From positions 25,601,384 to 25,665,383 of the forward strand of contig NW_020940358.1 in assembly GCF_900497805.2 (NCBI RefSeq): a stretch of DNA of 64,000 bases. Reading direction: 5' to 3'. Source of the stretch: Vombatus ursinus (Eukaryota > Chordata > Mammalia > Diprotodontia > Vombatidae). The notes below the pieces were generated by a model. That model was not told the origin of the DNA. It saw nothing but the letters and a program-made list of their open reading frames with translations, and did no database searches. Shown piece by piece: positions 42,460-53,764 of the stretch. The position numbers were made by a program, and so were the translations under genes. Each line of letters starts with the position of its first letter. Within the stretch, counting starts at the first letter, position 1.

Positions 42460-43212
42460 AGGTTAAAAAGAATCTTAATCACCAGCCCCATTGTCATAGT
42501 TGATCTCATGTGTAAATAAGTGATGACTGGTTTAATAAATGGGAAGAGCGTTGCTTAGTCCCACAAACTCTGAATACTTTTTGGATTCCAAATGTCTAGG
42601 AGAGAGAGGAATACAGCCTCATGAAGTAGGTCCTGCACAGGCCTGGTCTAATAACAGACAAAAATACTGACTGTGGTCTCTTTTACAGTTCCTGTGGTCT
42701 TGATTGGATTATTAGCAGACGATTGTCTGAGCAATGGAGAATAATGTCTAAAGAGATCTGAAAGACAGCCGAGTACAAGACCTATTCAAGGAGATATAGC
42801 GCACTTAAGTCCTGAAGTCAATAGTTATTGATTTCTCCTCTAACTGATGGGCCTGAGCCCTGGAATCATAACTCCAATTAGGATTAATACGAGCTGCCCT
42901 TTGTCCACTGATGGAGGATTTGACTTCTCTCTAACAAACCCCCCCCGAAAAAAATGCAAAACCTTTAAGTTGGTTGCTATTGTTCCTTGGTATAAGGAGC
43001 TAGTAGAGGGGTAGGAATGCTGGCCCAAAGCCAGGCCAAGACTGGCAAAACGAGCAGGGCGAAGCCAAGCCATTCATATGCACTGCCTCAGAGATCGATA
43101 TGGGTTCCTGTAGAAGAGAGCTTCAGCCGTGATGATGTGTATCGATTATGGAGACAGCTGCAGAAACATCCGGAGAAATAGCACCTGGGAGTGGAGTCAC
43201 AGTAATTTTATT
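42460..43212. other. Repeat-free island with paired homeodomain-type words
   Basis: About 750 bp with no repeat wording. It contains gattggattattagcag (42,700 region), ccaattaggattaatac (42,873 region) and gtatcgattatggagacagctgc (43,139 region), that is, GGATTA/TAATCC-type and ATTA-type words plus an E-box. The 77-codon minus ORF at 42,840-43,073 is probably chance. Confidence 0.4.
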
Positions 43213-43214
43213 CA

Positions 43215-43745
43215 TGGATTCACAGGTTCATATAATATCAGAACTAGAGGGTACCTTTGAGATCATCTAGACCGGGCATCTCATTTTAGAGATGAGAGAA
43301 ACTCAGGTCTAAAGAGGGAACGTGTTTGATGAAGGTCACGTGATGAGGCAGTGGCTATACTGAGACTACAATCTCAGAATGAGGGTGGGCCTCAGTAGTC
43401 AGCTAGACTGCCCAGATCTCCTGGCCTGATGTTCTTTCTGTTGCCCCATGACATCTCTCTTCAACATGTTCATAGGATCCTAAAACTAGAGTTTGAAGGG
43501 ATCTGAGAGAGAGAGGTGACCTTGGTCTCACTTAACTTTCCAGGGCCTTTGTGTCCTCATATGCAAAAATGAGGGGGTTGGACCAGATGTCCTCCAAGGT
43601 CCCTTTGAGCTCTGTTATCTATGATCCTCAGATAAATAATCATTTTACAGATGGGCATACTGAAGAACACAGAGGTTGAGTCATTTCTCTAAGGGCCAAC
43701 AGATGGTAAATAGTAGATCTAGGATTAGGACCTAGGTCCTTACAT
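43215..43745. mobile_element. MIR cluster
   Basis: 43,215-43,450 minus, 43,475-43,630 plus (ttggaccagatgtcctccaaggtccctttgagctctg), 43,635-43,745 minus. Confidence 0.75.
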
Positions 43746-43799
43746 TTGGGTACAAAAAAATCACTGTCACAAGAACAAAATAACAGAAGAATCATTAGC

Positions 43800-44305
43800 A
43801 AGTCAACAATGACAAACATTTATTAAGCACTTACTATGTGCCAGGCACTGTGCTAGATGCAAAGGAAGCCCCTCCTCCCAAAAAAGATCATTCTTGCCCT
43901 CAAGTAGCTTACATTCTAAGAGGGGAGAAAACACTTAAACAACTAGGAAGATAGACAATAATAACTAACTAATATTTATATAGTGCTTTAAGATTTTAAA
44001 AAGGCTTTGTAAATATTATCTCATTTTATCTTCACAACAACTCTGGGAAGGTAGATGCTATTATTACACCCATTTTACAGATGGGGAAACTGGGGTAGCC
44101 ATACATTAAGTGACTTATATGGAGTTGCATGAGCTAGTAAATGTTTGAGCTTGGATTTGAATTCAGGTCTTCCTGACTCCAGATTCAGCACTCCGTCCAC
44201 TTCCATGACCCACTGCAGAGCAGACTGAAGCCATTCTAAGATGGGAAGGCATTAGCAGCTGTGGGAATAATCAAAGGTTTCTTGAGGTGGATGAGATTGG
44301 AGCTG
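43800..44305 (-). mobile_element. L2 3' region split by a MIR
   Basis: Reverse L2 43,805-43,950 (aaacatttattaagcacttactatgtgccaggc...cctcaagtagcttacattctaag) and 44,216-44,305 (gggaaggcattagcag...gagctgagttttgaaggaaa) enclose a full reverse MIR (43,957-44,215). Confidence 0.82.
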
Positions 44306-44950
44306 AGTTTTGAAGGAAATTAGAGAAACTAAGATACTTGAAAAAGATCTTGGGGTTTTAGTAGACTACAAGCTCAACATGAGGGAACAGTGTGATAGAG
44401 CAGCCAAAGTGGCTAATACAATCAGGGGAGTGGCTTCTAGGAATAAGGAGGGAGTCCCACCATATCCTGTCCTCATCGGGTCTCATCTGCAATCTTGTGT
44501 TTAGTTCTGGGCACCATAGTTAAAGAAGAAGATGAGCTGGAGAGAATGCAGAAGGAGGGCTGGGATGGTGAAGGGCCTGGATGAGGATTGGTAGAAGGAA
44601 CTGGGCTTGTTTATACTAGAGAAGACAAGTCTCAGGGAAAACATGATCACAATCTTCAAGGATCTGAAGGTTTATCAATCAGAGTCTTATCTTGTGTGGC
44701 CCTAAGTGGCAGAAGAGGTAACAGTGGGTATAAGTTGTAAAGAGGCGGCTGCTGGCTTGATGTCAGGAAACCACAGGAGCTGTCCTAACCCAGAATGGGG
44801 TGCTTCCAGATGTGGTGGGTCCACCTAGGTTTCCAAGCAGATGCTAGATAAGTTATAGTAGGAATTCTCTAGGGACATGGGTTGGATAAAATGTCTGCTA
44901 AGGTCCCTTTCATCTTTCAAATTTTGTGATTCTGTGAATCCTTTGACTCA
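44306..44950 (+). mobile_element. CR1/L3 LINE: RT C-terminal remnant and 3' UTR
   Basis: An open stretch at 44,310-44,504 translates to EKDLGVLVDYKLNMREQCDRAAK followed by AN.IRG.ASRN and LIGSHLQSCV. This is the CR1/L3 block DLGVLvD..L..s.QC..AakKAN..LG...R and LVRphLEYC. The 3' UTR follows (tctgggcacc...gagagaatgcagaagg, ctttatact-like ...gacaagtctcagg) to gattctgtga at 44,930. Confidence 0.85.
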
Positions 44951-45099
44951 AAATCCAGTATCCTAACCACTCCACCATATTACTTCATCTGTGTTGATAA
45001 CATACATAGAAATAGGCCATAAAATAAATCCAAGTATTCAGCTATTTTCTCTTGGCACCTTAGCTATGCTTTGGGAATAAATCCAGTACTTTGGGAAAT

Positions 45100-45800
45100 C
45101 ACATAATTTAGAATTTAGAACTGGAAGGAGCCTGAGAGATCAACATATCCAATTCCCTCATTTTCTGCAGATGAGGAAATAAAGGCTCATAAAAGTTAAA
45201 TGACTTATCCAAGGTTGCACAGTTATTAAGCAGTGTGGAAGGATTTAAACTTACTTCCTCAAATCTGAATTTTTTTCCCTTTTCTATTATACTATGATGT
45301 CCCTTTCTTTCAGGAAATTACACTTTTGGGGGGATAGGGAAGAATCTGGGGACAGGGAGGTCTGGATCTATGATTTCATTGCCAAGAAAACTTTCTCCAC
45401 CAATGTTGACAGCAACAGGATCCACAGTTTTGGAGAGTCACTTGGGGACATTGAGAAGCTTAGTGACTTGCCCGGAATCACATCTCTACCTTGTATCAGA
45501 TGCAGGATTTCATCTCAGGTCTTCCCAAATCTGTCAGCCTTCCATTCACTCTACTGTGTCTGTCTCTCTTTCACTGGGCCTGTGATTTCATCAGTAAGAG
45601 GAACTCCTAGTGAGTAACTCACTCTACCAGTGGATAATGGAACGTTGCAATGTTTCATCTTAGAGCATTGTACTGGGCACTTAGAGGTGAAGTGATCTAT
45701 CCAGGATCACAAAGCCAGAATGTGTCTGAAGTAAGACTTTGAATGCAGGTTCAAATTAGAGACCAGCTCTCTAAGCACTTCTCCACGTTGGCCTCTCATT
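45100..45800 (-). mobile_element. MIR and CORE-SINE cluster
   Basis: 45,105-45,290 reverse MIR3. 45,420-45,560 (gcttagtgacttgcccggaatcac) and 45,650-45,800 (aagtgatctatccaggatcacaaagcc) are diverged reverse CORE-SINEs. The 107-codon ORF at 45,294-45,617 is built from this material. Confidence 0.65.
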
Positions 45801-45804
45801 TACT

Positions 45805-46318
45805 GGAGTACATCACGTCTTCGTTGAATGTGGTTGAACCAAGTGTTGCCCAAAGTGCCTATTCATTTCTTCCGCAACAACTACTAGGCTGCGATGAAGT
45901 CAAGGAGGATGAACAGTGAGGAAAGGCCATGGAATGTGGTGATTTAAGAGGCCACTGTTGACTCCTAAGAGAGCAGCTTCAGGAAAGTCGAGGGGCAGAA
46001 GGCAAACTGATAAGAGTCAGAGATAGGACTCTAGCAATTTGTTCGTGAAGACAGACTTTTCCTGGAGCGGTAATTGTAGATAGTGGGAGTAGGGAAGGGA
46101 GAAGTGGGGTGGGGTGGGGCAGGGAAATCTAGCTAGAGGGGATGCCCTGAAACTAGACTTTGAACTACTAGAAGATACAATGGAACCAAGCCATCCCAAG
46201 GGGCTGAGTAGACTGTTGGTGCTGGGGTGAGGGTGCAGATTCTAAGGGGAGCAGACACACCTGGTTCAGGAATCTGGACGTGTCTGTTGACCAAAGTGCT
46301 GGATGGCTTGAGCTGCTG
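45805..46318. other. Unassigned DNA
   Basis: No repeat or exon is recognised. It has a short (GGGGT)n run at about 46,104. Confidence 0.35.
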
Positions 46319-46319
46319 T

Positions 46320-46475
46320 GACACACCTTACTTTCTAGTTTGTGATTATGAGTGAATCACTTGTCTTTCCTGGGTCCTCAGTCTTCTCATCTGTAAAATC
46401 TGTAAAATGGGTTAGATCATCTCTAAGATCATACCCGACTCTAAATCCTTCGAGCATCTCTTGATGGGCCAACCA
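46320..46475 (+). mobile_element. MIR fragment
   Basis: attatgagtgaatcacttgtctttcctgggtcctcagtcttctcatctgtaaaat, with the word atctgtaaaat duplicated. Confidence 0.75.
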
Positions 46476-46612
46476 AGGATCATTTTCTTTATGCCCCCAC
46501 AAAGAACCGCATCCTGTCTTTCCTCTGCTCATTCTGTATCTGAGGACAACTACTTCTCAATTCTTTCCTTAATCCAGATGACCATTAATCACAGATGCCA
46601 TAATGAAGAAGG

Positions 46613-46872
46613 TAGGGAGCAATTAGGTGGTACAGTGTTTAGAGTGCTGGACCTGGAGTCAAGAGGACTCATCTTCCTAGACACATAATAGCTGTATGAC
46701 CTTGGGCAAATCACTTAACCCTATTTACCTCAACTTCCTCATCTGTATAATGGGCTGGAGAAGGAAATGGCAAACCACTCCAGCATTCTTTGCCAAGAAA
46801 ACCCCAAATGGGGTCATGGAGAGTTGGACAGGATTGAGGTGACTGAACAACAGCAATAACAACAACTCTGGG
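46613..46872 (+). mobile_element. RTE-tailed SINE (MAR1-like), full length
   Basis: gagcaattaggtggtacag...gaccttgggcaaatcacttaacc...gaaatggcaaaccactccagc...gactgaacaacagcaataacaac. Confidence 0.93.
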
Positions 46873-46904
46873 TGGGATTCTACTGAGCTTTTGTAATTCC
46901 ATAT

Positions 46905-47405
46905 ATAATAAAACATGCCTTCAGGGAGTTTACAGTCTGGTTTGGAATGTACACAAGTTAAATATAACACAAAACACAAAGTGTATGTTAAGTGCCATGA
47001 TACAGACGGTTAAGGGAAGGAGGGTTGCAGAAAAGAGGCAAGGACAGAAAGGGCTAGAATGGAAGGCTGGGCCTAAAGACAGAAGGCTTGGAATGTCAGA
47101 CTGAAGACCCTAGAATAACAAACTATTTCTGTATTCAAGTACAGAGCTGTAGTATTCCAGAGAAAGGAAAGATCAATTCTTTCTACTGGAATCAGAAGGG
47201 GTTTTGTAGTGGAAGGTAAGTTCCCTTCTGATATCACCTATCCCAAAGTGGAATAGGCAGCCTGGGGAAATAGCGAGGTCCCCATCACTGGAAGTGTGCA
47301 AACAAAAGCCAGCTAAGCATTTGCCAGGGATGTTGCAGAGAGAAATCCTATGCAGGTAGAGATGCAGCTAGATGACCTCTGAGGTTCCTTCCAGATTCTG
47401 AGATT
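46905..47405. mobile_element. L2 (minus) and CR1/L3 3' end (plus)
   Basis: 46,910-47,090 is reverse L2 (gccttcagggagtttacagtctgg). 47,095-47,405 is plus L3 (cccaaagtggaataggcagcctgggg...ccccatcactggaagtgtgcaa...gatgttgcagagag...gatgacctctgaggttcc). Confidence 0.8.
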
Positions 47406-47770
47406 GCATGAAATCTTTCCACTCTGCCCCATTCAGCCCCTCTTCCACAGCCCAGGGAATAGTCCAAACAAGTAACATGCTATTTAGCCCTCTGGCCCTG
47501 GCCTCAGTTATTAGAGCATTCATCCCTGTCTCATTCCATTCTCCTGAAGGAAGAAGAGCAGGAGGACAGATGTGTTTAATAAGAAGGGTAGAGATCAACA
47601 TGCAGCCATAGGGTGTTTAGAAAGATCAACCTAAGATAAAATTGTAGCTCAGTCTTATAAAGCTAAACTGGTCATCTTGGGGCTAGCCTGAGCAGATAGA
47701 TGGATGATCAGTCTGAGCTCACTAACCAAGCCTGCCTGTCTTGAGGCCATGCTATCTGAGCTTTGGTTTG
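47406..47770. other. Unassigned DNA
   Basis: No repeat is recognised. ORFs of 67 and 77 codons on opposite strands are likely chance. Confidence 0.35.
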
Positions 47771-47774
47771 TTCT

Positions 47775-48340
47775 TTCATTCCTTCAATACTTATTAAGCA
47801 CCTATTGTTCCTAGAACAGTTGAGATACCATACAGCCTTTGCCTTCATGGAGCTTTCAGTCTACTAGGGGAATAAGACAGAAACATTGGCAATTATAACA
47901 CACAATACTACGTGCATTAGAGAGGAGCAACGCTTTGTGAGATGAAAGGGGAAAGGTTATTATTGACCTAAGGATGATCAGAGAAGGTTTTATGGAATAG
48001 ATGACATTAGAGTTAGACATTGAAGGATGAGTAGTAATAAACAAGGAAGGAGGGCATTTGAATATGTTAACAGCATGAGTGAGGGCACAGTGGAGGGAGA
48101 GCTCGGGGCATGTGGGGATGGTGGGAAGGAGAGAAGAGCAATCCAGTTTTGATGGAGTGAAGTGCTTGGAAGGAAATCATGTAAGAGAAGGCTTAAAAGG
48201 TAGGATGGTGTCAGATTGTAGAGGGCCTCGGATACAGTATGATCTTTACTCAGGAGGCAATAGGGAGCCACGGAAGGTTTTTGGGCAGAGGAATGATGTT
48301 GTCAGATCTGTACACAAGAAAGCTTATTCTAGTAGTCTGA
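47775..48340 (-). mobile_element. L2 LINE 3' region
   Basis: Reverse L2: tcaatacttattaagcacctattg...ttgccttcatggagctttcag...gagtgagggcacagtgg...gcaatagggagccacgg...cagaggaatgatgttgtcagatctg. Confidence 0.85.
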
Positions 48341-48597
48341 GAGACAGACAGAGACAGAGAGAGAGAAGGAGACAGAGAGACAGAGACATGCAGAGAAAGA
48401 GAGATGGAGAGGAAGAGAGACACAGAGAGAGATAGAGACAGAGAGGAAGAGAGACAGAGAGGAAGAGAGACAGAGACAGAGAAAGACAGATATAGACAAA
48501 GACGGAGATAAACAGACAGACAGAGAGAAACAGACAGATATAGAGACAGAGAGAGACAGAGACAGAGAAGAAGAGAGAGAGATACACTCACACACAG
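48335..48597 (+). repeat. (GACA/GAGA)n tract
   Basis: About 260 bp of mixed GACA, GAGA and GATA units. The ORFs on both strands are repeat artefacts (SLSLSVSLS, RQRQRERRR). Confidence 0.95.
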
Positions 48598-48639
48598 AAA
48601 TCTGTAATGAGGCTATTTCAATAGGCAATGGCTAATTCA

Positions 48640-49270
48640 ATTCATTTCAATTTAGCCCCACAAGCCTTTAGTACATACTACAGTGCTAGGGGCTGGGCTT
48701 ATAAAAACAAAACCTGCCTTCAAGGAGTTTAGAGTCTTCTGGAAGAGGCTCCCAGCCATCTCATAATAAAGTGATAATTGTAGTCTTGGGAAAGTAAACT
48801 GACATGAATTCGTCTGAATGAAAGATTCATTTGGCTACCCTGGAAATTCCACACATTGTCAAGCAATGTGGAGAAATATTTTCCAATGGAAAACATGTTG
48901 AATTTGGAGCCCAAAGCCCTGGGTTCAAATCCCAACGCTGTCATTTACTACTTCTGTAAGAAAGCAATTCACTTAACCTATCTGGGCTTGTTTTCTTCAT
49001 CTTTAAGATGAGGGAGTTGGATTCCCTAAGGCTCTAATGTTCCTTCCTGCTCTAAATCTATGACTCTATGATAATAAAAATGTCAGCTGATACTTCTGTA
49101 GCACTTTATGTGTACAAAATGCTTTGAATCCATTATCTGATCCTCACAATAATTCTGTGAGGTTGTCAGGACAGGTCTCATCATCCCTATTTTATGGATG
49201 AAGACACGAGGAGGTGGTAGATCCAGGAATTAAAAGCAGGTCTTCTACCTCCTAGACCAGCACTCTTTAC
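48640..49270. mobile_element. L2 terminus and two MIRs
   Basis: 48,650-48,735 reverse L2 (aaaacctgccttcaaggagttta). 48,885-49,075 plus THER1/MIR (gggttcaaatcccaac...gttggattccctaaggc). 49,080-49,270 reverse MIR. Confidence 0.78.
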
Positions 49271-49274
49271 CTAA

Positions 49275-50510
49275 TAGTCAGCCTGTCAGGCAATAAAATT
49301 GATTGTTACTATGTGCCTACTATGTGCCGGGAACTGGGCCAAGCGCTGGAGATATGAAGAAAGCAAAAGACAGTCCCTCTCTCGCGGAGTTTACAATGTA
49401 ATGAAGGAAAAAACATGCAAATAACTGTAAAACAAGATACATGCAGTGTAAATTGGAGATGATCTCAGAGCGAAAGCTTTAACTATCATTAAGGGAGATT
49501 GGGAAAGGCTTCCCGTAGAAGACAGGATTTTATGTGGGACTTGAAGGCAGCCAGGAGGAGAGGATGAGGATGAAGAATATTCTAGGCATGGGGGATAGCT
49601 GGTGAAAATGCCCAGAGTGAGGAGACAGAATTTCTTGTTCAAAGAACAGAAAAAAGAGGCCAGTGTCATGGGGTCACAGGAGGAGACATGGAGGGGAATA
49701 AGGAGGAGGATGAGGACTGGACAGGATGGGGATAGGTTATGAAAGGTTTTGAACACAAGAAGATTTTACATTTGATTCTGGAAGAGATAGGAACCCACTG
49801 GAGTTTTTTAAATTGGGGTGGGAGTGAAGGGTGACATGGTCAGACGTGTGCTTTAGAAAGATCCCTCTGACAGCTGTGTAGAAGATACTTTTGGCAAGCA
49901 GACCCACCAGCAGGCTGTTGCTGGAGCCTAAGAGTGTGGTGATGAGCGTCAGCTCCAGGGTGGTGATGGTGTCAGAGAAGAAAAGAGGGGCAGATGCAAG
50001 AGATATTGTGAAGGCAAAATTGACAGTCCTTGGCAACAGATTGGATATGGGGTGTGAAAGAGCGACGAGTCAAGAATGACACCTAGGCTTTGAGCCTGAA
50101 TGACTAGGAGGATGGCGATACACTCAACAACAAAGGGATGTTAGAAAGAGGGGAAGGGTTGGGAAGAGGGAAGGTAATGAGTTTAGTTTTAGATCTGTTG
50201 AATTTGAACTATCTAAAGGACATTCAGCTTGACACGTCCAAAAGGCAGTTGGAGATGTGAGACTGGAGGTGAGCAGAGAGGTTATGAGCTGCATAAATAG
50301 ATGTGACAATTATCAGCATAGACATGACAATGGAATTCATGGGAGCTGATGAGATCACCAAGTAAAACAATAGAGAGGGAGAAGAGAAGGTGTCCCAGGA
50401 TGATGGGCTCCTGGACAGCAGAATGACAAAGGACTGATCCCTTCCAATGGAGCATAATTTATCATGTAAAATGTAATGCAAAATGGAGCTCTGAGGTACC
50501 TTTAAACTTG
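49275..50510 (-). mobile_element. L2 LINE, 1.2 kb
   Basis: Long reverse L2 from the terminus (gtgcctactatgtgccggga) through gaaaggcttcccgtagaag, tgggacttgaaggcagcc, ggtcagacgtgtgctttagaaag, cagattggatatggggtgtg, tctgttgaatttgaactatct, gacatgacaatggaattcatggg to about 50,505. ORFs of 99-121 codons on the minus strand are its remnants. Confidence 0.9.
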
Positions 50511-50629
50511 GTGTTCTGGGGCAACTGCCCCTCAGTTTCTTCATCTGTAAAAATGAGTATTTTAGTCATGATTTACCTGCCTATCAGTTTCAATCTCTCC
50601 CTCTCTACTGACTCAGTTCCTATTGCTTA

Positions 50630-51650
50630 TGTCTCCTCAAGTCTGGAAAAATCCTCACTTGTTCCTTCTATCTATGCTATCATGCTATTTCTCTTCTGCC
50701 CTTTGTGGCTAAACTCCTTGAAAAGGCTCGCTACAATAGATGGTTCCACTTTCTCCTCTCAGTCTCTTTGTCACCCCTTACAATCCAGCTTCTGACCTCA
50801 TCATTCCACTGAAACTGCTCTCTCCAAATTTACTAATGATTTAGTCACCAAATCCAATGGTTTTTCTCAATCTTCATACTCCTTGACCGCTCTGCAGCCT
50901 TGGACACTGTTGATCACTCTCTCCTCCTTGATACTCTCTACTCTCTAGGTTTTCAGGACACCACTCTCTTCTGGTTCTCATTCTACTTATCTGACCATTT
51001 CTTCTCTGTTTCCTTTACTGGATCCTCCTTAAGATCATGCCTTCTAACCATAGGTGTCCCTCAGGGTTCTGTCCTGGATTTTCCTCTCTTTTCATGCTAT
51101 GCTACTATCCCTCTTCCCTGCCCCATTCACTCTGTTGCCAAGGCCTGTTGATTTCACCTTTGCAGCATCTCCAGAATATTCCCTTCTCTCCTCTGACATT
51201 GTCACTACCCTGGTGAAGGCCCTTATAACCTTATGCCTTGATTATTGAAATTTCCTGCTGATGGATCTACCTGTCTCAGGTCTTTCCCCACTCTGATCCA
51301 CCCTTCATTCAGTCACTAAAATGATATTCCTAAAATTCAGGTCCAATCAAGTCACACACCCCACCTCCCCACTCAGTAAATGCCTATAGTTTCCTATGGC
51401 CTCCAGAAGCAAATACAAAATGCCCTGTTTGGCATTCAAAGCCTTTCATAACTTAGCCCCCCTCCTACCTTTTTAGTTTTCTTACACCTTACTCCCTGAC
51501 ACATACCATTCAGTGACCCTGGCCTCCTGGCTGTTCCACACAGAAGACACTCCATATCTCGGCTCCAGCAATCTCTCAGACTGTACCCCATGCCTAGAAT
51601 GCTTTCTCTCCTCAAGTCTGCCTACTGACCTTCTTGGATTCCTTTAAATA
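50630..51650 (+). mobile_element. L2 LINE with a readable RT fragment
   Basis: The frame 50,900-51,151 translates to DTVDHSLLLDTLYSLGF, then FWFSFYLSDHFFSVSFTGSS and GVPQGSVLDFPLF. This is the L2 RT block (FDTVDHslLL..L...GF..t.l.WfssYLs.R...V and GVPQGSVLGPLLF). After about 51,110 the element jumps internally to the C-terminal part (cactctgttgccaaggcctg). The GPLLF block is altered to DFPLF. Confidence 0.9.
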
Positions 51651-51659
51651 TGCTAAAAT

Positions 51660-52050
51660 ACCAGGATGAATACATGAATACTATAACACCAAAGATAGAC
51701 AAAAAACTAAAGCCAGCCTTCCTCTTAGCCTCTGTAAAGAGCCATCAACCTTTGTTATCTGAGGGACAGAGGGAAGGCTTCCCTGCCGACATATTCCGCA
51801 TCATAGTGTCTGAAATTCCTCCATTAGAATTCATCCTTTTGATCTTCAAGAAAGGTTTTTCAGTCTTCTAAAGGACTCTTTAGAAAGATCGTGGAAGGGG
51901 GTAACAACCAAATCAGCTAATATCTTACCAGGGATCATTATTATTGTATCAACTTGCTTTTTTAACCAAAGACTCAAAATCATGAGAAGGGAAAGAGAGA
52001 ACAGAACAGAATAATCCAGTTTTGTAACTGACAAAGCATTTTCCTTGCAA
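51660..52050. other. Unassigned DNA
   Basis: No recognised repeat. A 73-codon plus ORF (51,650-51,871) begins in L2 sequence and has no protein-like feature. Confidence 0.35.
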
Positions 52051-52054
52051 CAAC

Positions 52055-52205
52055 CTTTGAGGTAGGTAGGCAAGGATTTTTCCCCACCCCCAACCCATTT
52101 TACAAATGCAAAAACTGAGAGCCATAGGCATTAAGTAAGTCCTCAGGATTATGCTGCTAGTAAGTGTCAGAGGTAAGATCTGAACCCACATTTTCTGACT
52201 CCATG
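52055..52205 (-). mobile_element. MIR SINE
   Basis: ccattttacaaatgcaaaaactgagagcc...tgctgctagtaagtgtcagagg...tctgactccatg. Confidence 0.8.
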
Positions 52206-52239
52206 TATAGTTTATCACTAAAAATTTATCTTTAAAAAA

Positions 52240-53180
52240 TGTTTTCAATTAACAGAAGTCTATTTATTTCCCTCTTCTCTCTCCCTCTCTCCCTTTTTCT
52301 CTCATTGGAAAAAGAAAAAGAAAAATCACAATGTTTTTGTCACAAATATGCACAGAGTGAAGCAAAAAAAAAATCCTGCATTGGTCATGTCCAAAAAACC
52401 AGTGTCTCGTTCTGTACCTTGAGTGCATCACTTTTGTTAAGAGTTGGGTAGTGTACTTCTTCATCAGTCCTCTGGAATGATGTCTAATGATTGCATTGAT
52501 GAGAGTTCTTGGGTCTTGTAAAGTTATTTTTACCATATTGTTGTTATTGTATGAACTGTTCTTCTGCTGTTCTTCTGATTCTTCTCCTTTCACTCTGGAT
52601 TGGTTCATGCAAGTCTTCCCAGGTTTCTCTGAAAGTCTCCCTTTCATCATTTCTTACAGTAGTCCATTACACTCACATGCCGTAATTTGTTCAGGTCTTC
52701 CCCAATGATAGGCACCTCCTTAGTTTACGATTCTGTGCCAACACAAAAAGAGATGCTATAAATGTTTTCATGCACAGAGGACCTTTTACTCTTTGATCTC
52801 TTTGTGGTATAATAGCTAGCCTTTATACAATACTTTGTGGTTTACAAAGGGTTTTTCATGTTCTCATTTAATCCACTCTAGACTAATAGCAGTATCACTG
52901 TGTTGAAAGGAATGCACAGTTTGGTGACTTTTGGGCCATAGTTACAAACTGATTTTCAGAATGACTGGACTAATTCACAGCTCCATTAAAAATGCACTAA
53001 ATGTGCCTGTTTCCCCCCAGCCCTTCCAGCATTTGCTGTTTTCCTTTTTCTGGCCAACTTTGGGTGTGAGATGAAAACTTCAAAGTGGTTTTAATTTGTA
53101 TTTCCCTAATTATTATTGATTTGAACCATTTAATAAGTATTGGTCCTACAAACTCCTTGAGAATAAAGACCAGTATTCAG
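52240..53180 (-). mobile_element. L1 LINE 3' UTR fragment, about 940 bp
   Basis: Old reverse L1 3' end, parallel to 24,430-24,860 but longer. It includes gattggttcatgcaagtcttcccaggtttctctgaa, ccgtaatttgttcaggtcttccccaatgataggcacctcc, aaagagatgctataaatgtttt, tttaatttgtatttccctaatta. A short MIR-type scrap at about 52,805-52,880 interrupts it. Confidence 0.72.
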
Positions 53181-53184
53181 GGAT

Positions 53185-53760
53185 TATGACTTTCTAACGA
53201 TGGGGGCTTTGGAGGGATTGAGAAGATGTGGTTGACTTGTAATGTGTCCTGTAGTAAGTCAACAAAACTGTGAAGTAGAAGGATGTCTACAACAGTCTGC
53301 TATTCTGTGCCCAGATCTTAGCTCTCCCTATCACCACCTACTTCTATAGGAATTAGAACAGCTTGCAGTATGACCCTTCCCAGGGTGATTTGCTCTCCAG
53401 CAGGGACAGAGCCAGAAAGTGACAGCAACAAGCTCCTTGGGAGGAATTTTCAGCATCAGCCAGAGGAGGAGGCAGGCAGGTTTAGAGATGGCAGAGCCTT
53501 GTAAGCTCACAGGTGATTTCAGTGGCCTCGCTCCAGCTACCTACTGGGCCATCCATCACAGGTTCTCAAATTAGCAAGCCTTGGCGGCTTGAAAATGTTA
53601 AGTTCTGCCTACCCGAGGACAGACCCAAATGAGGAGGCGTTGTCTGCTCCCTCAGCCCCCCTGAGCTCTATCAGATGTTCTCTTCTTGAGGAGGAATGAG
53701 AGCCAATAGGCCTGAGAGCTTTTCCAGCCATAGCAAATCAAGGTCTGTAGGGATGTAGTT
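53185..53760. other. Repeat-free island
   Basis: About 575 bp without recognisable repeat or exon. Moderately GC-rich for the window. Candidate conserved non-coding DNA. Confidence 0.38.
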
Positions 53761-53764
53761 GGAA

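Noticed and set aside
48250-48628. Several 87-118-codon ORFs rich in SLSVSL or RQRERR
   Set aside because: Products of the GACA/GAGA tract joined to reverse L2.
49391-50036. 99-121-codon minus ORFs as candidate host genes
   Set aside because: They lie wholly in reverse L2 sequence and reflect its decayed frame.
50900-51151. Possible functional reverse transcriptase
   Set aside because: Only about 84 codons of the L2 RT survive, the QGSVLGPLLF block is altered and the element jumps internally; dead LINE.
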